Of a stretch of 64,000 nt of DNA, positions 8,745 through 17,430 are shown one piece after another. The notes under the pieces were generated by a model. It had not been told where the DNA came from and did no database searches. It saw only the letters and a list, made by a program, of their open reading frames with translations. The DNA lies in the NCBI RefSeq assembly GCF_007677725.1, contig NZ_VEDF01000004.1:451376-515375 (forward strand), given 5' to 3'. Positions within the stretch are counted from its first letter, which is position 1. Every line of letters starts with the position of its first letter. Made by a program: the position numbers and the translations under genes. The DNA is from Pseudomonas sp. URMO17WK12:I11. Its GTDB lineage: Bacteria > Pseudomonadota > Gammaproteobacteria > Pseudomonadales > Pseudomonadaceae.

Positions 8745-10199
8745 ATGAGCGTGAACATGCCCCCCCGCCTGCTGCTGGCCAGCCTGGCGCTGGCTTGCGC
8801 CAGCACGGCCAGCGCCGGGCAGAGCCTGGAACAGATTCGCTACGCGCTGTACAAGGATCCTTCGGCCGAGGTCACCACCGATCTGCGCGAGCTGGCTGCG
8901 CGTGGCGACCTGGCCAGTACCCTGCTGCTTGGCGACGTGCTGGCCGGGCGCGACGATGCCAGCCGCGCTGAAGTGGTGGCGCTGTACCGCAAGGCTTTTG
9001 CCGATGGCCATGGCCTGGTCCCGGCGCTGGCCTCGCTGGCACGACTGATCGACCGTACTCCGAGCCTGCGCCAAGCGCAGAAGCCGTGGATGGCCCAGGC
9101 CTTGACCCGTTATCCGGCGAACCTCGATCCGCGCAACACCAGCACCACCCTGGAAGTGTTCATCACGTATCCTGAGCTGGTCGACACCGCCGAGGCCGCC
9201 CAACTGCTGGCGCTGTACGAACAGGCCTGCCTGCTCAACTGCCGGCCAGAGCTGTACCACGCCGTGCTTGCCGAGCGCCAGGGCGACCGCGCCGAAGCCG
9301 AGCGCTGGTACCGCCAGGCCGTGCGCGTGGACGTACGCGCCCTGGACCGCTACTACGCCTTCCTCGGCGAGCAGCAGGACCGCCTGTTCACCGCCTTCGC
9401 CGACCAGCTCGAGCCCGAACGCGAACAGTTGCCGGTGGAGATCATCCACCGCATCGGTGCGCTGCTCGACACCATCACCAGCGTGCAGCGCGCTGAGATC
9501 GACGCCGACCGCTACGAGCAGCAAGCCAGCGTTCAGCCAGGCGCCGAGAAGCTGCCACCTAGCCCTGAGCAAGTGGCCCGCGAGCAGGCCCAGAACCAGG
9601 CGCTCGATCTGGCCACCGCGCGCGTGCAGCGCTGGCGTGACGTGGCGGTGGCGCGCGGTTTCGTGCCGGCCATGGTCTCCAAGGCCAACTACATGATTTC
9701 CAACCCCACCGAGCACAACGCCGAAGAAACCCAGGCGATGATCGACCAGGTGCGCCAGCGCGAGCCGGTGCGGGCCAAGGCATTGCAGGCGCAGTTCTAC
9801 ATGGTCAACAACTGGCTGACCCTGGATCCCGACAAGGCCCGGGCCTTGATCGAGGAACTGCGCGCCGGCGGCTACCCCGGTGCCGGCCTGTTGCTGGGCG
9901 AGTACTACAGCAAGGGTGTGGAAGACCAGCCCGACCAGGACAAAGCCCTGGCGCTGTTCCAGGCAGAAGCTGACAAAGGCAACACTGCCGCCTGGTACCG
10001 CATGGCCACCTTGCACGCCTACGGCCGCGCCCTGTGCCATGACCCGGTCAAGGCCTACACCTACGCCCGCGTGGCCTTGGACCTGGGCGAGCGCAGCGCG
10101 CGCAGCCTGGTCAGGCGCCTGGAAAAAACCCTGCCGAAGGATGATATCGAGCGCGCCCTGGCCGCTCGCAATGGGCTCTTCAAGGAGGCCACCCTGTGA
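8745..10199 (+). CDS. algK: Periplasmic TPR/Sel1-repeat scaffold (AlgK-like)
   Basis: AlgK is the tetratricopeptide scaffold that holds the periplasmic part of the alginate export complex and helps place AlgE. The 484-residue protein has an N-terminal export signal (LLLASLALACASTASAG) and a long helical Sel1-like repeat region (for example LAARGDLASTLLLGDVLAGR; LLLGEYYSKGVEDQPDQDKA; WYRMATLHAYGRAL). A cysteine sits at the end of the hydrophobic stretch (LALAC). It is a poor lipobox, so whether it is a lipoprotein like P. aeruginosa AlgK is open. The stop overlaps the algE start by 4 bases. Confidence 0.88.
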   Translation: MSVNMPPRLLLASLALACASTASAGQSLEQIRYALYKDPSAEVTTDLRELAARGDLASTLLLGDVLAGRDDASRAEVVALYRKAFADGHGLVPALASLARLIDRTPSLRQAQKPWMAQALTRYPANLDPRNTSTTLEVFITYPELVDTAEAAQLLALYEQACLLNCRPELYHAVLAERQGDRAEAERWYRQAVRVDVRALDRYYAFLGEQQDRLFTAFADQLEPEREQLPVEIIHRIGALLDTITSVQRAEIDADRYEQQASVQPGAEKLPPSPEQVAREQAQNQALDLATARVQRWRDVAVARGFVPAMVSKANYMISNPTEHNAEETQAMIDQVRQREPVRAKALQAQFYMVNNWLTLDPDKARALIEELRAGGYPGAGLLLGEYYSKGVEDQPDQDKALALFQAEADKGNTAAWYRMATLHAYGRALCHDPVKAYTYARVALDLGERSARSLVRRLEKTLPKDDIERALAARNGLFKEATL

Positions 10200-11650
10200 A
10201 AGCGCACCACCCCCTGTTCGGCGCCCTGCTGGCCCTGGCACCGTTGCCAGCGGCCTTTGCCGCAGAAGAGATCACCGGCCCCGAAGCGGACAGCAGCGAA
10301 CCGGTACGGGTCGCTGCCCTCGACGGCAGCGAGCCGGTCATCACCTCGGAAATGTTCAACAAGCTGACCCTGCAGACCGGCTACGGCCCGGAAGACTCGC
10401 AGGTCGGCAGCGACCGTGAGACGTTCTACAGCCTGCGCTACGAGCCTTCGTTCGCCTGGTATTCGCCGGAAAAGCGCTGGGCCAAGTGGATGGTCTACGG
10501 TCGCCTGTGGCTGAACTATGACTCCAGCCAGTCGAGCAACCTGACCAACGAAAGCTCCAACAGCAATCAGCGCGAGCAAGCCGAAGGCTGGTACGCGGAA
10601 ATGCGCGAGCTGTACGTCAAGCGCAACCTGATCGGCGATGATCCACGCTTCTCGGCGTCCTTCGGTCGCCAGCGCTTTTACGACGACTATGGCATCTGGT
10701 GGGATGACAGCCTGGAATCGCTGCGTTTCAACTACAAGGACACCTTCTCCGAGGCGTTCATCGCGGTCGGGCAGAAGTTCTACAACTACAACACCGACGT
10801 CAATCGTCTGGACGACACCGAAGAACGCATCACCTACCTGATGGGCCAGTACGCCTATCGCTGGAGCCAGAACAACCAGGTCGGCGTGCGCCTGATGCAT
10901 GAAAATGATCACAGTGGCCACGACGCCGGCGACCGCTACGACTTCAAGGGCCTGCGCTACGGCCTGTTCTTCAAGGGCGACAACCTCGCCTACCCGATGC
11001 TCAGCGATTACCACCTGGAGCTCGCTGCGCTCGACGGCAAGATGGACAACACCGATGGCAACGGTGTCACCACCACCGGCCACAACAGCACAGGCTGGGC
11101 GGTACTGGGTGAAGTCGGCAAGCGCTTCGACGAGCTGGCCTGGACTCCGCGCGTGGCACTGCGCGGCGGTCTGACCGACAAACCCAGCGACGAGAACGAC
11201 GGTTTCCGCCTCAACGCGATTCAGTCCGACCGCATCACCCGCACCGGCTCCTACAGCACGCGCCTGACCAGTTCGTTCGTCGCCCTCGACCTGCGTAACC
11301 TCAGCTACTACGGCTTCGCCGTGGAAACCCGCCCCACCCCGCGCACCGCGCTGGATCTGCGCGTGACCCAGCTGCAGCTGCGCGACGCCGACGGCACCCT
11401 GCCGATCCGCCTGAACGGCGATCAACGCGCCGAGCGCAACCGCGCCATCAACCAAGGCAACAACGGCAACGGGCGCAACGTCGGGCAGATGATCGACCTC
11501 AATTACTACTGGAAGATGTTTCCGGTGGCTATCGATGGCAAGCACCTGGATGTCAACGCGCTGGTCAGCGCCAGTTACCTCAATGCCGGCAGCGCATTGG
11601 AAACCGGCGATGACTACCAGCTGAGCGTCGGCGTGGTGGTCAGTTACTAA
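10196..11650 (+). CDS. algE: Outer-membrane polysaccharide export porin (AlgE-like)
   Basis: AlgE is the 18-strand outer-membrane channel through which alginate leaves the cell. The 484-residue protein has a signal peptide (ending LPAAFAAEE), then the alginate-export fold with alternating strands rich in aromatic residues (RETFYSLRYEP, KWMVYGRLWLNY, DLNYYWKM) and a final strand YQLSVGVVVSY ending in an aromatic residue, as usual for outer-membrane barrels. It starts with GTG within GTGA, overlapping the algK stop. AAGGAGG lies about 8 bases upstream and supports this start and translational coupling. Confidence 0.9.
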   Translation: MKAHHPLFGALLALAPLPAAFAAEEITGPEADSSEPVRVAALDGSEPVITSEMFNKLTLQTGYGPEDSQVGSDRETFYSLRYEPSFAWYSPEKRWAKWMVYGRLWLNYDSSQSSNLTNESSNSNQREQAEGWYAEMRELYVKRNLIGDDPRFSASFGRQRFYDDYGIWWDDSLESLRFNYKDTFSEAFIAVGQKFYNYNTDVNRLDDTEERITYLMGQYAYRWSQNNQVGVRLMHENDHSGHDAGDRYDFKGLRYGLFFKGDNLAYPMLSDYHLELAALDGKMDNTDGNGVTTTGHNSTGWAVLGEVGKRFDELAWTPRVALRGGLTDKPSDENDGFRLNAIQSDRITRTGSYSTRLTSSFVALDLRNLSYYGFAVETRPTPRTALDLRVTQLQLRDADGTLPIRLNGDQRAERNRAINQGNNGNGRNVGQMIDLNYYWKMFPVAIDGKHLDVNALVSASYLNAGSALETGDDYQLSVGVVVSY

Positions 11651-11664
11651 GGAAGGGCAATGCC

Positions 11665-13092
11665 ATGATCTTCGCCTCCAACGTATTCCTGTTTCTCTAC
11701 CTGCCGCTGTTCCTGGCCGTGTATTTTCTGGCCAAGGCGCAGTGGCGCTCGACGGTGATCGTGGCTGCCAGCTACATCTTCTATGCCTGGTGGCGCCCGG
11801 ACTTTCTGCTGCTGTTCGTCGGTATCACCTACTGGAACTACTGGTTCGGCCTGCGCATCAAGGCGCGCCTGGATGCCGGCGAAAAACGCATGGCCCTGCG
11901 CATGCTGTGGATTGGTGTGGCCGGTAACTTGTCGACCCTCGGTTACTTCAAGTACGCCAACTTCGGCGCCGAGGTCATGGCCATGCTGCTGGCGCCGCTG
12001 GGCATCAACACCTGGACCCTGGAGAACATCTTCCTGCCACTGGGCATTTCGTTCTACGTGTTCCATGCGCTGAGCTACATCGTCGACATCTACCGCAAGG
12101 ACGCCACGCCCACGCGCAACTTCATCGACTTCGCCGCGTTCGTGGCGCTGTTCCCGCACTTGGTAGCTGGCCCGATCCTGCGCTACAGCCAACTGGCACC
12201 GCAGCTGCGCGAACGCACCCACTCGATGGAGCTGTTCTCCCTGGGCGTGTGCCGCTTCATGCTCGGCTTCATCATGAAGGTGCTGATCGCCGACCGCCTG
12301 GCGCCCATCAATGTGCTGTTCGTGGCCGAGGGCACTTTGCAGTTCAGCGATGCCTGGTTCGGCCTGGTGATCTCGACCCTGCAGCTGTATTTCGACTTCG
12401 CCGGCTACAGCCACATGGCGCTGGGCCTGGCGCTGATGATGGGCTTCCGCTTCCCGGAGAACTTCAACCAGCCCTACGTGGCGCAGAGCATCACCGAGTT
12501 CTGGGCGCGCTGGCACATGACCCTGGCGCATTTCCTGCGCGACTACGTGTACATGCCGCTGGTGCGCAAGCGCGTGGCCGGTGCGATGCCGGCGCTGATC
12601 TGGACCATGCTGCTGTCGGGCCTGTGGCACGGCGCAAGCTTCGCCTTCATCTGCTGGGGGCTGTTCTTCGGCATCGGCATGGTGATCGAGCGCAAGTTCC
12701 ACCTGGCGACCAAGGTCGGTGCGCCGTACCGCGTCGGCCGGCACCTGCGCACCGGCCTGTTGATCGTGCTGAGCATGCCGCTGTTCTTCACCATGGACCT
12801 GCGCCACAGCATCGACATCTACAAGGCGCTGTTCGGTTTCAACGGCTTCGGCTCGCTGGAATTGTACGTGCTTGGCGCCTCGAAGATGGCCATGGCCTTT
12901 GCCCTGGTGGCGCTGGCGTGGCTGGTGCTGGCGGGGATCAACAACCTGCGTTTCTACGCCGGTAACAAGGAAGGCTACTTCATGCGCCATGTCGGCGCGT
13001 TGAACAGCCTTTTGCTGTGGGCTGGGTTCATCGTGGCGCTGAGCAGCCTGGCGGCCAACTCGTTCTCGCCGTTCCTGTATTTCCAGTTCTAG
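11665..13092 (+). CDS. algI: MBOAT O-acyltransferase (AlgI-like)
   Basis: AlgI-type MBOAT proteins pass acetyl groups across the inner membrane for O-acetylation of the polymer. The 475-residue protein (P. aeruginosa AlgI is about 520) is polytopic. It has the family start MIFASNVFLFLYLPLF, the block LYFDFAGYSHMALGLALMMG, ITEFWARWHMTL, and the catalytic histidine in LSGLWHGASFAF. It is clearly diverged from canonical AlgI (LRDYVYMPLVRKR in place of LRDYLYISLGGNR). In the canonical operon algG, X and L precede algI; here it directly follows algE. GGAAG precedes the ATG. Confidence 0.9.
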   Translation: MIFASNVFLFLYLPLFLAVYFLAKAQWRSTVIVAASYIFYAWWRPDFLLLFVGITYWNYWFGLRIKARLDAGEKRMALRMLWIGVAGNLSTLGYFKYANFGAEVMAMLLAPLGINTWTLENIFLPLGISFYVFHALSYIVDIYRKDATPTRNFIDFAAFVALFPHLVAGPILRYSQLAPQLRERTHSMELFSLGVCRFMLGFIMKVLIADRLAPINVLFVAEGTLQFSDAWFGLVISTLQLYFDFAGYSHMALGLALMMGFRFPENFNQPYVAQSITEFWARWHMTLAHFLRDYVYMPLVRKRVAGAMPALIWTMLLSGLWHGASFAFICWGLFFGIGMVIERKFHLATKVGAPYRVGRHLRTGLLIVLSMPLFFTMDLRHSIDIYKALFGFNGFGSLELYVLGASKMAMAFALVALAWLVLAGINNLRFYAGNKEGYFMRHVGALNSLLLWAGFIVALSSLAANSFSPFLYFQF

Positions 13093-13101
13093 GAGAATGC
13101 C

Positions 13102-14196
13102 ATGTACCCGGTGATGAAAACGGCCAGCAAGGCCAATGGCATTCTGTTCCTGGTGATGCTGGCGGCGATGTTCGTCTACTCGCTCCCTCCGGTCTACACC
13201 TTCGCCCGCACCTCGACCGATACCTGGAACCTGTTCGTCGATGGCAAGCTGTTGCGCAAGTTCGAGCAGGCCTACGACAAGCGCTTCTTCCTGCGCGAGC
13301 CGTCGGTCGAGCTGTGGGCCGATGCCCAGTTCCACCTGTTCGGCGAAGGCACCAAGGGTGTGGTCCTGGGCAAGGACGGCTGGTTGTTCACCAACCAGGA
13401 ATACCGTGTGCCCAACGACCTGCAGGCCAATGTTCAGGCGCAGATCGAGCAGATCGACAAGGTTCGCGCCAAACTGGCCGAGCACGGCAAGCAGCTGGTG
13501 ATTCTGCCTCTGCCGATGAAGCTCGATGTGTATGCAGCCCACGCCGAACACGCCTTCGATCCGCGCGTGATCAGCCTGTACGATCAGTTCGTCAGCCAGT
13601 TGCAAAGCCGCCAGCTCGATGTCGTGCCGCTGCGCGAGGCGTTTCTGGCCAACATCAACGGCCCCCAGCTGTTCCTCAAGTCCGATACCCACTGGAGCCC
13701 TGAAGGTGCACGCTTGTCGGCCTACGAGTTGGCGCGCCAGCGCCCGCAGCTGCTGGGCGAGCAAACCTACGTGTCGCACAAGGCCGGCGAGAAGGAGGTC
13801 AAGGGCGACCTGATGAACTACCTGCAGTTCGACCACGCGCGCCTGGCGCCGCAGTTCGGGCCGAACCCGATCGCCCTGTACGAAACCCTCAAAGCCCAGC
13901 AAAGCGCCGACGACCTGTTCGCCGAGCAGGACCAGAGCCTGCTGCTGGTCGGCACCAGCTACAGCAAGATCGATGACTGGAACTTCGTCGGCTTCCTCAA
14001 GGAGGCGCTGAACCGCGACCTGCTGAGCATCGCTGTCGAGGCCCGTGGTCCTTTCGAGGCGATGAACCAATTCCTGGCCAGCGACCAGTTGGCCAGCCCC
14101 CAGATCGACACCGTGGTCTGGGAGTTCCCACTACGTACCTTGCTCGCCCACCGCCCCGGCTCCCTGAGCCGTAGCGCTACGCCCCAGCATTTCTGA
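13102..14196 (+). CDS. algJ: SGNH-type polysaccharide O-acetylation protein (AlgJ-like)
   Basis: AlgJ is a membrane-anchored periplasmic acetyltransferase/esterase of the SGNH fold that acts with AlgI. The 364-residue protein has one N-terminal membrane anchor (about 12-30), the catalytic D/H pair in SDTHWSPEGA (D195, H197) and the serine motif GTSYS at 284-288. Thus the catalytic set is present. It follows algI by 9 bp with AGGAG upstream. ATG at codon 5 is an alternative start. This protein and the AlgX-like protein both carry the catalytic fold, as in alginate producers. Confidence 0.9.
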   Translation: MYPVMKTASKANGILFLVMLAAMFVYSLPPVYTFARTSTDTWNLFVDGKLLRKFEQAYDKRFFLREPSVELWADAQFHLFGEGTKGVVLGKDGWLFTNQEYRVPNDLQANVQAQIEQIDKVRAKLAEHGKQLVILPLPMKLDVYAAHAEHAFDPRVISLYDQFVSQLQSRQLDVVPLREAFLANINGPQLFLKSDTHWSPEGARLSAYELARQRPQLLGEQTYVSHKAGEKEVKGDLMNYLQFDHARLAPQFGPNPIALYETLKAQQSADDLFAEQDQSLLLVGTSYSKIDDWNFVGFLKEALNRDLLSIAVEARGPFEAMNQFLASDQLASPQIDTVVWEFPLRTLLAHRPGSLSRSATPQHF

Positions 14197-14213
14197 CCTT
14201 CAAGGAGAGCCTG

Positions 14214-14843
14214 ATGAAACTCACCCAACTGTTCACCGCCGTCGCCCTGGCCGCCCTCGGCCACACCGCCCTCGCCGCCGAAGGTAACGCCGATCTGTAC
14301 GATGCCGTGGCACCGGCCGACTCGGCGTTCGTGCGCGTGCTCAACCTCTCCGACAGCAACATCGACGTCACCCTCAGCGGCAAGGTCAACCCGCAGCGCG
14401 TTGCCGCCGGCCAGCTCAGCGGCTACCGCTTCACCCCGGCCGGCCCCCACAAGATCGCCATCGGCGGCAAGTCGATCGAGCCGCAATTGAAGGCCAACGC
14501 GGCCAGCACCGTGGTCTACGACGGCAAGCAGCTCAAGCTGATCAGCGACAAGTACGTCAACGAGCCGAAGAAGGCGCAGATCGCCTTCTACAACCTGACC
14601 CCCAAGCAGGCCGCATTGAAGACTGCCGATGGCAAGCACGACGTGGTCGAGGCGCTGGGCAGCGGTGAGACCGGTACGCGTATGGTCAACGAAATCAAGA
14701 TCGACTTCGCCGCCTACCAGCAGGACACCAAAGTCGCCAGCTTCGACGAGCAGTTCCTCAAGAAAGGCCGCTCGTACAGCTACGTGCTGCTGCCGGGCAA
14801 CCGCAGCATGACCCTGGCCAACAGCATCGACCCGACCGATTGA
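14214..14843 (+). CDS. algF: Periplasmic alginate O-acetylation adaptor (AlgF-like)
   Basis: AlgF is a non-enzymatic periplasmic protein required for alginate O-acetylation, thought to link AlgJ and AlgX. The 209-residue protein has a signal peptide (cleavage near ALAAEG) and the family pattern of two small beta-sandwich domains (ADLYDAVAPADSAFVRVLNLS; later AQIAFYNLTPKQAALK and SYSYVLLPG). Its length matches AlgF (about 216). It follows algJ by 17 bp with AAGGAG before the ATG. Confidence 0.88.
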   Translation: MKLTQLFTAVALAALGHTALAAEGNADLYDAVAPADSAFVRVLNLSDSNIDVTLSGKVNPQRVAAGQLSGYRFTPAGPHKIAIGGKSIEPQLKANAASTVVYDGKQLKLISDKYVNEPKKAQIAFYNLTPKQAALKTADGKHDVVEALGSGETGTRMVNEIKIDFAAYQQDTKVASFDEQFLKKGRSYSYVLLPGNRSMTLANSIDPTD

Positions 14844-14869
14844 TGATCGCCGCGCAAGGATAATGGCCC

Positions 14870-16282
14870 ATGAAGACCCTTGTACCTTTTGCCCTGAGCG
14901 CCGCGTTGGCGGTGCTCAGCCTGCCCGGCCAGGCAGCGCAGCCGGCGCCAGCGGCCCAGGCGAGCAAGCCGGGCTGTGAGAACCTGCAATGCATGCTCTG
15001 CCCGGCGCTGAGCGACCCGCAGCGCTATGCCGAAGGGCGCATGAAGCTGATGCGCGAGATCGTCCCTGGCAAGGACCGCTGGCTGTTCCGCTCGGCGGTC
15101 GACCTGACCAACGAGTTCGGTATCCCGGCGCCGATGCGCCCGGAGTTCGCCCGCCTCATGCAAGCGTTCGAGCGCCAGGGGATCCATGTCGCCATGGCGA
15201 TCCAGCCGACCCGCGGCCTGATGCACCGCGACAAGCTGTTCGCCGACCAGCTGCACGGCTTCGACTATGCGCGGGCCAGCAGCAACCTCAACGCCTTCCT
15301 GGGCCAACTGCGCCAGGGCGGCGCGGTGGTCGCGCCGATGATGCAGCTGGTGCAGCAACCGCCTCAGGGCGAGTACTTCTTCCGCCGTGATCACCACTGG
15401 ACCCCGGCTGGCGCCAACGCCACCGCCAAACTGATGGCAGAGGAGATTCGCCGCCAGCCGTTCTACGCCGAGCTGACCAAGAAGCAGTACCGCACCGAGC
15501 CTGGGGTGATGGTGCCCAAGGACGGCACGCTCAACCTGGCGCTGAGCAGCATCTGCGGCAACAACTATGGCTTCCAGTACGTGCGCGGCTTCCAGACCGT
15601 GCCGGTGGCTGCCGGCGCCGATGCGCTGTTCGACGAAGCACCGGACCCGGAAGTGATCCTGGTCGGCGACAGTAACGCGGCGGCCCGAGAAGATGAGAGC
15701 AAGCAGTTCAACTTCGACGGCTACCTCAAGCAATACCTGGACGTCGACGTGCTCAACTACGCGCTGCCAGGCGTTGGCGAAGATGGCTCGCTGCTCGAAT
15801 ACCTGCTGTCCAGCGACTACAAGCCCAAGGCGCCGCCCAAGCTGATCGTCTGGGAGCTGCCGGCCAACTACCGGCTCGACTCGCCGTTGATGTATCGCCA
15901 GCTGGTACCGGCGGTGCAAGGGGGCTGCGCGGCCAGCCGCGAAGTGCTCGGCAACAAGCTGCAGCACTCGGCGTTGAAGGTCGGCGAGCGCATCGAACTG
16001 CTGAGCAATGCCGGCAGTGGCCGTCAGGCGCTGTCCAAGGGCTTTCTGGACATTCGCCTGAGCGACAAGAACGTCAAGGATTTCTACATCATCGTCTATT
16101 ACGACAATGGCGCGCGCGACAAGGTGTGGTTCCGCCGTGAGGCGGCGGTCACCGGTGGCCAGTATTACCTTGAGCTGAGCAAGGCACCGGAGTTCGCTGG
16201 CGCCAACCTGCTTTCGGTGTTCATGGAACCAACCAAGCCTGGGACCGCGGCGACCGCTGTGGAGACACGCCTGTGCCTGTAG
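14870..16282 (+). CDS. algX: Periplasmic acetyltransferase of the export scaffold (AlgX-like)
   Basis: AlgX carries an SGNH acetyltransferase domain and a carbohydrate-binding module and joins the periplasmic alginate complex. The 470-residue protein (P. aeruginosa AlgX is 474) has a signal peptide (QAAQPA), the catalytic D174/H176 in RRDHHWTPAGA, a serine at 268 in VGDSNA, cysteines for the disulphides, and a C-terminal CBM-like beta domain (about 340-470). These positions match D174/H176/S269 of P. aeruginosa AlgX as I recall them. Acetylation activity is therefore predicted. Its 3' end overlaps the next gene by 10 bp. Confidence 0.9.
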   Translation: MKTLVPFALSAALAVLSLPGQAAQPAPAAQASKPGCENLQCMLCPALSDPQRYAEGRMKLMREIVPGKDRWLFRSAVDLTNEFGIPAPMRPEFARLMQAFERQGIHVAMAIQPTRGLMHRDKLFADQLHGFDYARASSNLNAFLGQLRQGGAVVAPMMQLVQQPPQGEYFFRRDHHWTPAGANATAKLMAEEIRRQPFYAELTKKQYRTEPGVMVPKDGTLNLALSSICGNNYGFQYVRGFQTVPVAAGADALFDEAPDPEVILVGDSNAAAREDESKQFNFDGYLKQYLDVDVLNYALPGVGEDGSLLEYLLSSDYKPKAPPKLIVWELPANYRLDSPLMYRQLVPAVQGGCAASREVLGNKLQHSALKVGERIELLSNAGSGRQALSKGFLDIRLSDKNVKDFYIIVYYDNGARDKVWFRREAAVTGGQYYLELSKAPEFAGANLLSVFMEPTKPGTAATAVETRLCL

Positions 16283-17427
16283 ACACCGTATCGCCACGCC
16301 TGGGATTGCGTTGCCCGGCGACAGCTGCACTGGCGTTTGCCATGGCGCTGGCACTCCCGCAGGCCCAGGCCGCCCAATCGATCTGGCCTGCTCATCACAC
16401 GGCGCAGTCGGCCATGGTCGCCGACTACCGGACCTTGGCCTGCACCAAGCAACCTCCCGCGCCCTACACCGGCAGCCTGCGCCTGCAAAGCAAATACGAC
16501 CAGCGCGACGCCAGCAAATCGACGCTGCGCAGCAGCCCGGACGCCGACAGCGAACGCATCGGCAAGCAGGTCAAGCAATTCGTCGGCGGGCTGATCTATG
16601 CCAGCAAGCGCTTCCAGAACGCCAAGAAACCGCAGGATGCCAACATGGCGTTGGCCTGCCAGGACCAGTGGTTGCAGCAGTGGGCCGAGGCCGGCGCACT
16701 GCTCAACCCCGACGCCAGCGGCACCGGTATGGCGGCGCGCAAGTGGGCGCTGGCAGCGATGGCCGGCGCAGTGCTGGCGACCCAGTCGGCCAGCGACGGC
16801 AAGTTGCAGCTCAGCGATGCGCAGCGCCGCTGGTTCGGCCAACTGGGCGAGCGGGTGATCGGCGAGTACGATCCGCGCCGCACGGCCAGCGGTGTGTACT
16901 TCAACAACCACGATTACTGGGCGGCCTGGGCCGTCGCGGCCACCGGCATGCTGATCGGACGCGATGATTTCATCCAGTGGGCCGATGGTAATCTGCGCCG
17001 CGGCCTTGCCCAGGCGGTCAAGACCGGCGACGGCAGCTATGCCTACCTGCCACTGGAGGTGGCGCGTAGCAAGCTGGCCGCCAACTACAGCCAGTATGCC
17101 CTGGTGCCACTGGTGTTGCTGTCGGAGTCGGCGCGGGCCAACGGCCTGCCCTGGAGCGACAGCGACCAGCGCACCTTGGACCTGCTTGCCAACTTCGCCG
17201 CGCGCACCGTGCTCGACCCAGATGAGCTACCCGAACTCAAAGGCCAGTCTCAGGCCGACGTGGCCCCCTACAAGATGGCTTGGCTGATCCCGTTCCTGCA
17301 GCGCAATCCGGGCCACGCCTTGGCGCGCAAGCTGTACGACAGCGAAGACGGCGAGGTGGACAATTACAGCCAGCTCGGCGGTCCGATCAAAGCCTTCTAC
17401 CCCCCATTGCCCGGATCAAGGAGCTGA
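16273..17427 (+). CDS. algL: Alginate lyase family protein (AlgL-like, PL5) with altered active site
   Basis: AlgL cleaves mannuronate-rich alginate by beta-elimination in the periplasm and clears stray polymer. The 384-residue protein has a signal peptide (ending AQAAQ), the lysine of SKYD (K74), the catalytic NNHDYWA block (N212, H213) and the tyrosine of YSQYAL (Y275). The conserved motif that I recall as ELKRRQRALAYHNYAL in P. aeruginosa AlgL reads EVARSKLAANYSQYAL here: the arginine seven residues before the catalytic tyrosine is leucine (L268). This arginine helps neutralise the uronate carboxylate, so activity may be lost or specificity changed. The GTG start is supported by GGAG about 8 bases upstream and overlaps algX. 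Confidence 0.85.
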   Translation: MPVDTVSPRLGLRCPATAALAFAMALALPQAQAAQSIWPAHHTAQSAMVADYRTLACTKQPPAPYTGSLRLQSKYDQRDASKSTLRSSPDADSERIGKQVKQFVGGLIYASKRFQNAKKPQDANMALACQDQWLQQWAEAGALLNPDASGTGMAARKWALAAMAGAVLATQSASDGKLQLSDAQRRWFGQLGERVIGEYDPRRTASGVYFNNHDYWAAWAVAATGMLIGRDDFIQWADGNLRRGLAQAVKTGDGSYAYLPLEVARSKLAANYSQYALVPLVLLSESARANGLPWSDSDQRTLDLLANFAARTVLDPDELPELKGQSQADVAPYKMAWLIPFLQRNPGHALARKLYDSEDGEVDNYSQLGGPIKAFYPPLPGSRS

Positions 17428-17430
17428 CCG

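Noticed and set aside
7512..10241. Very long open frame on the minus strand opposite alg44 and algK
   Set aside because: It is antisense to genes with clear domains and ribosome sites, its translation is a low-complexity Gln/His/Val/Gly mix typical of reversed GC-rich codons, and it has no family match.
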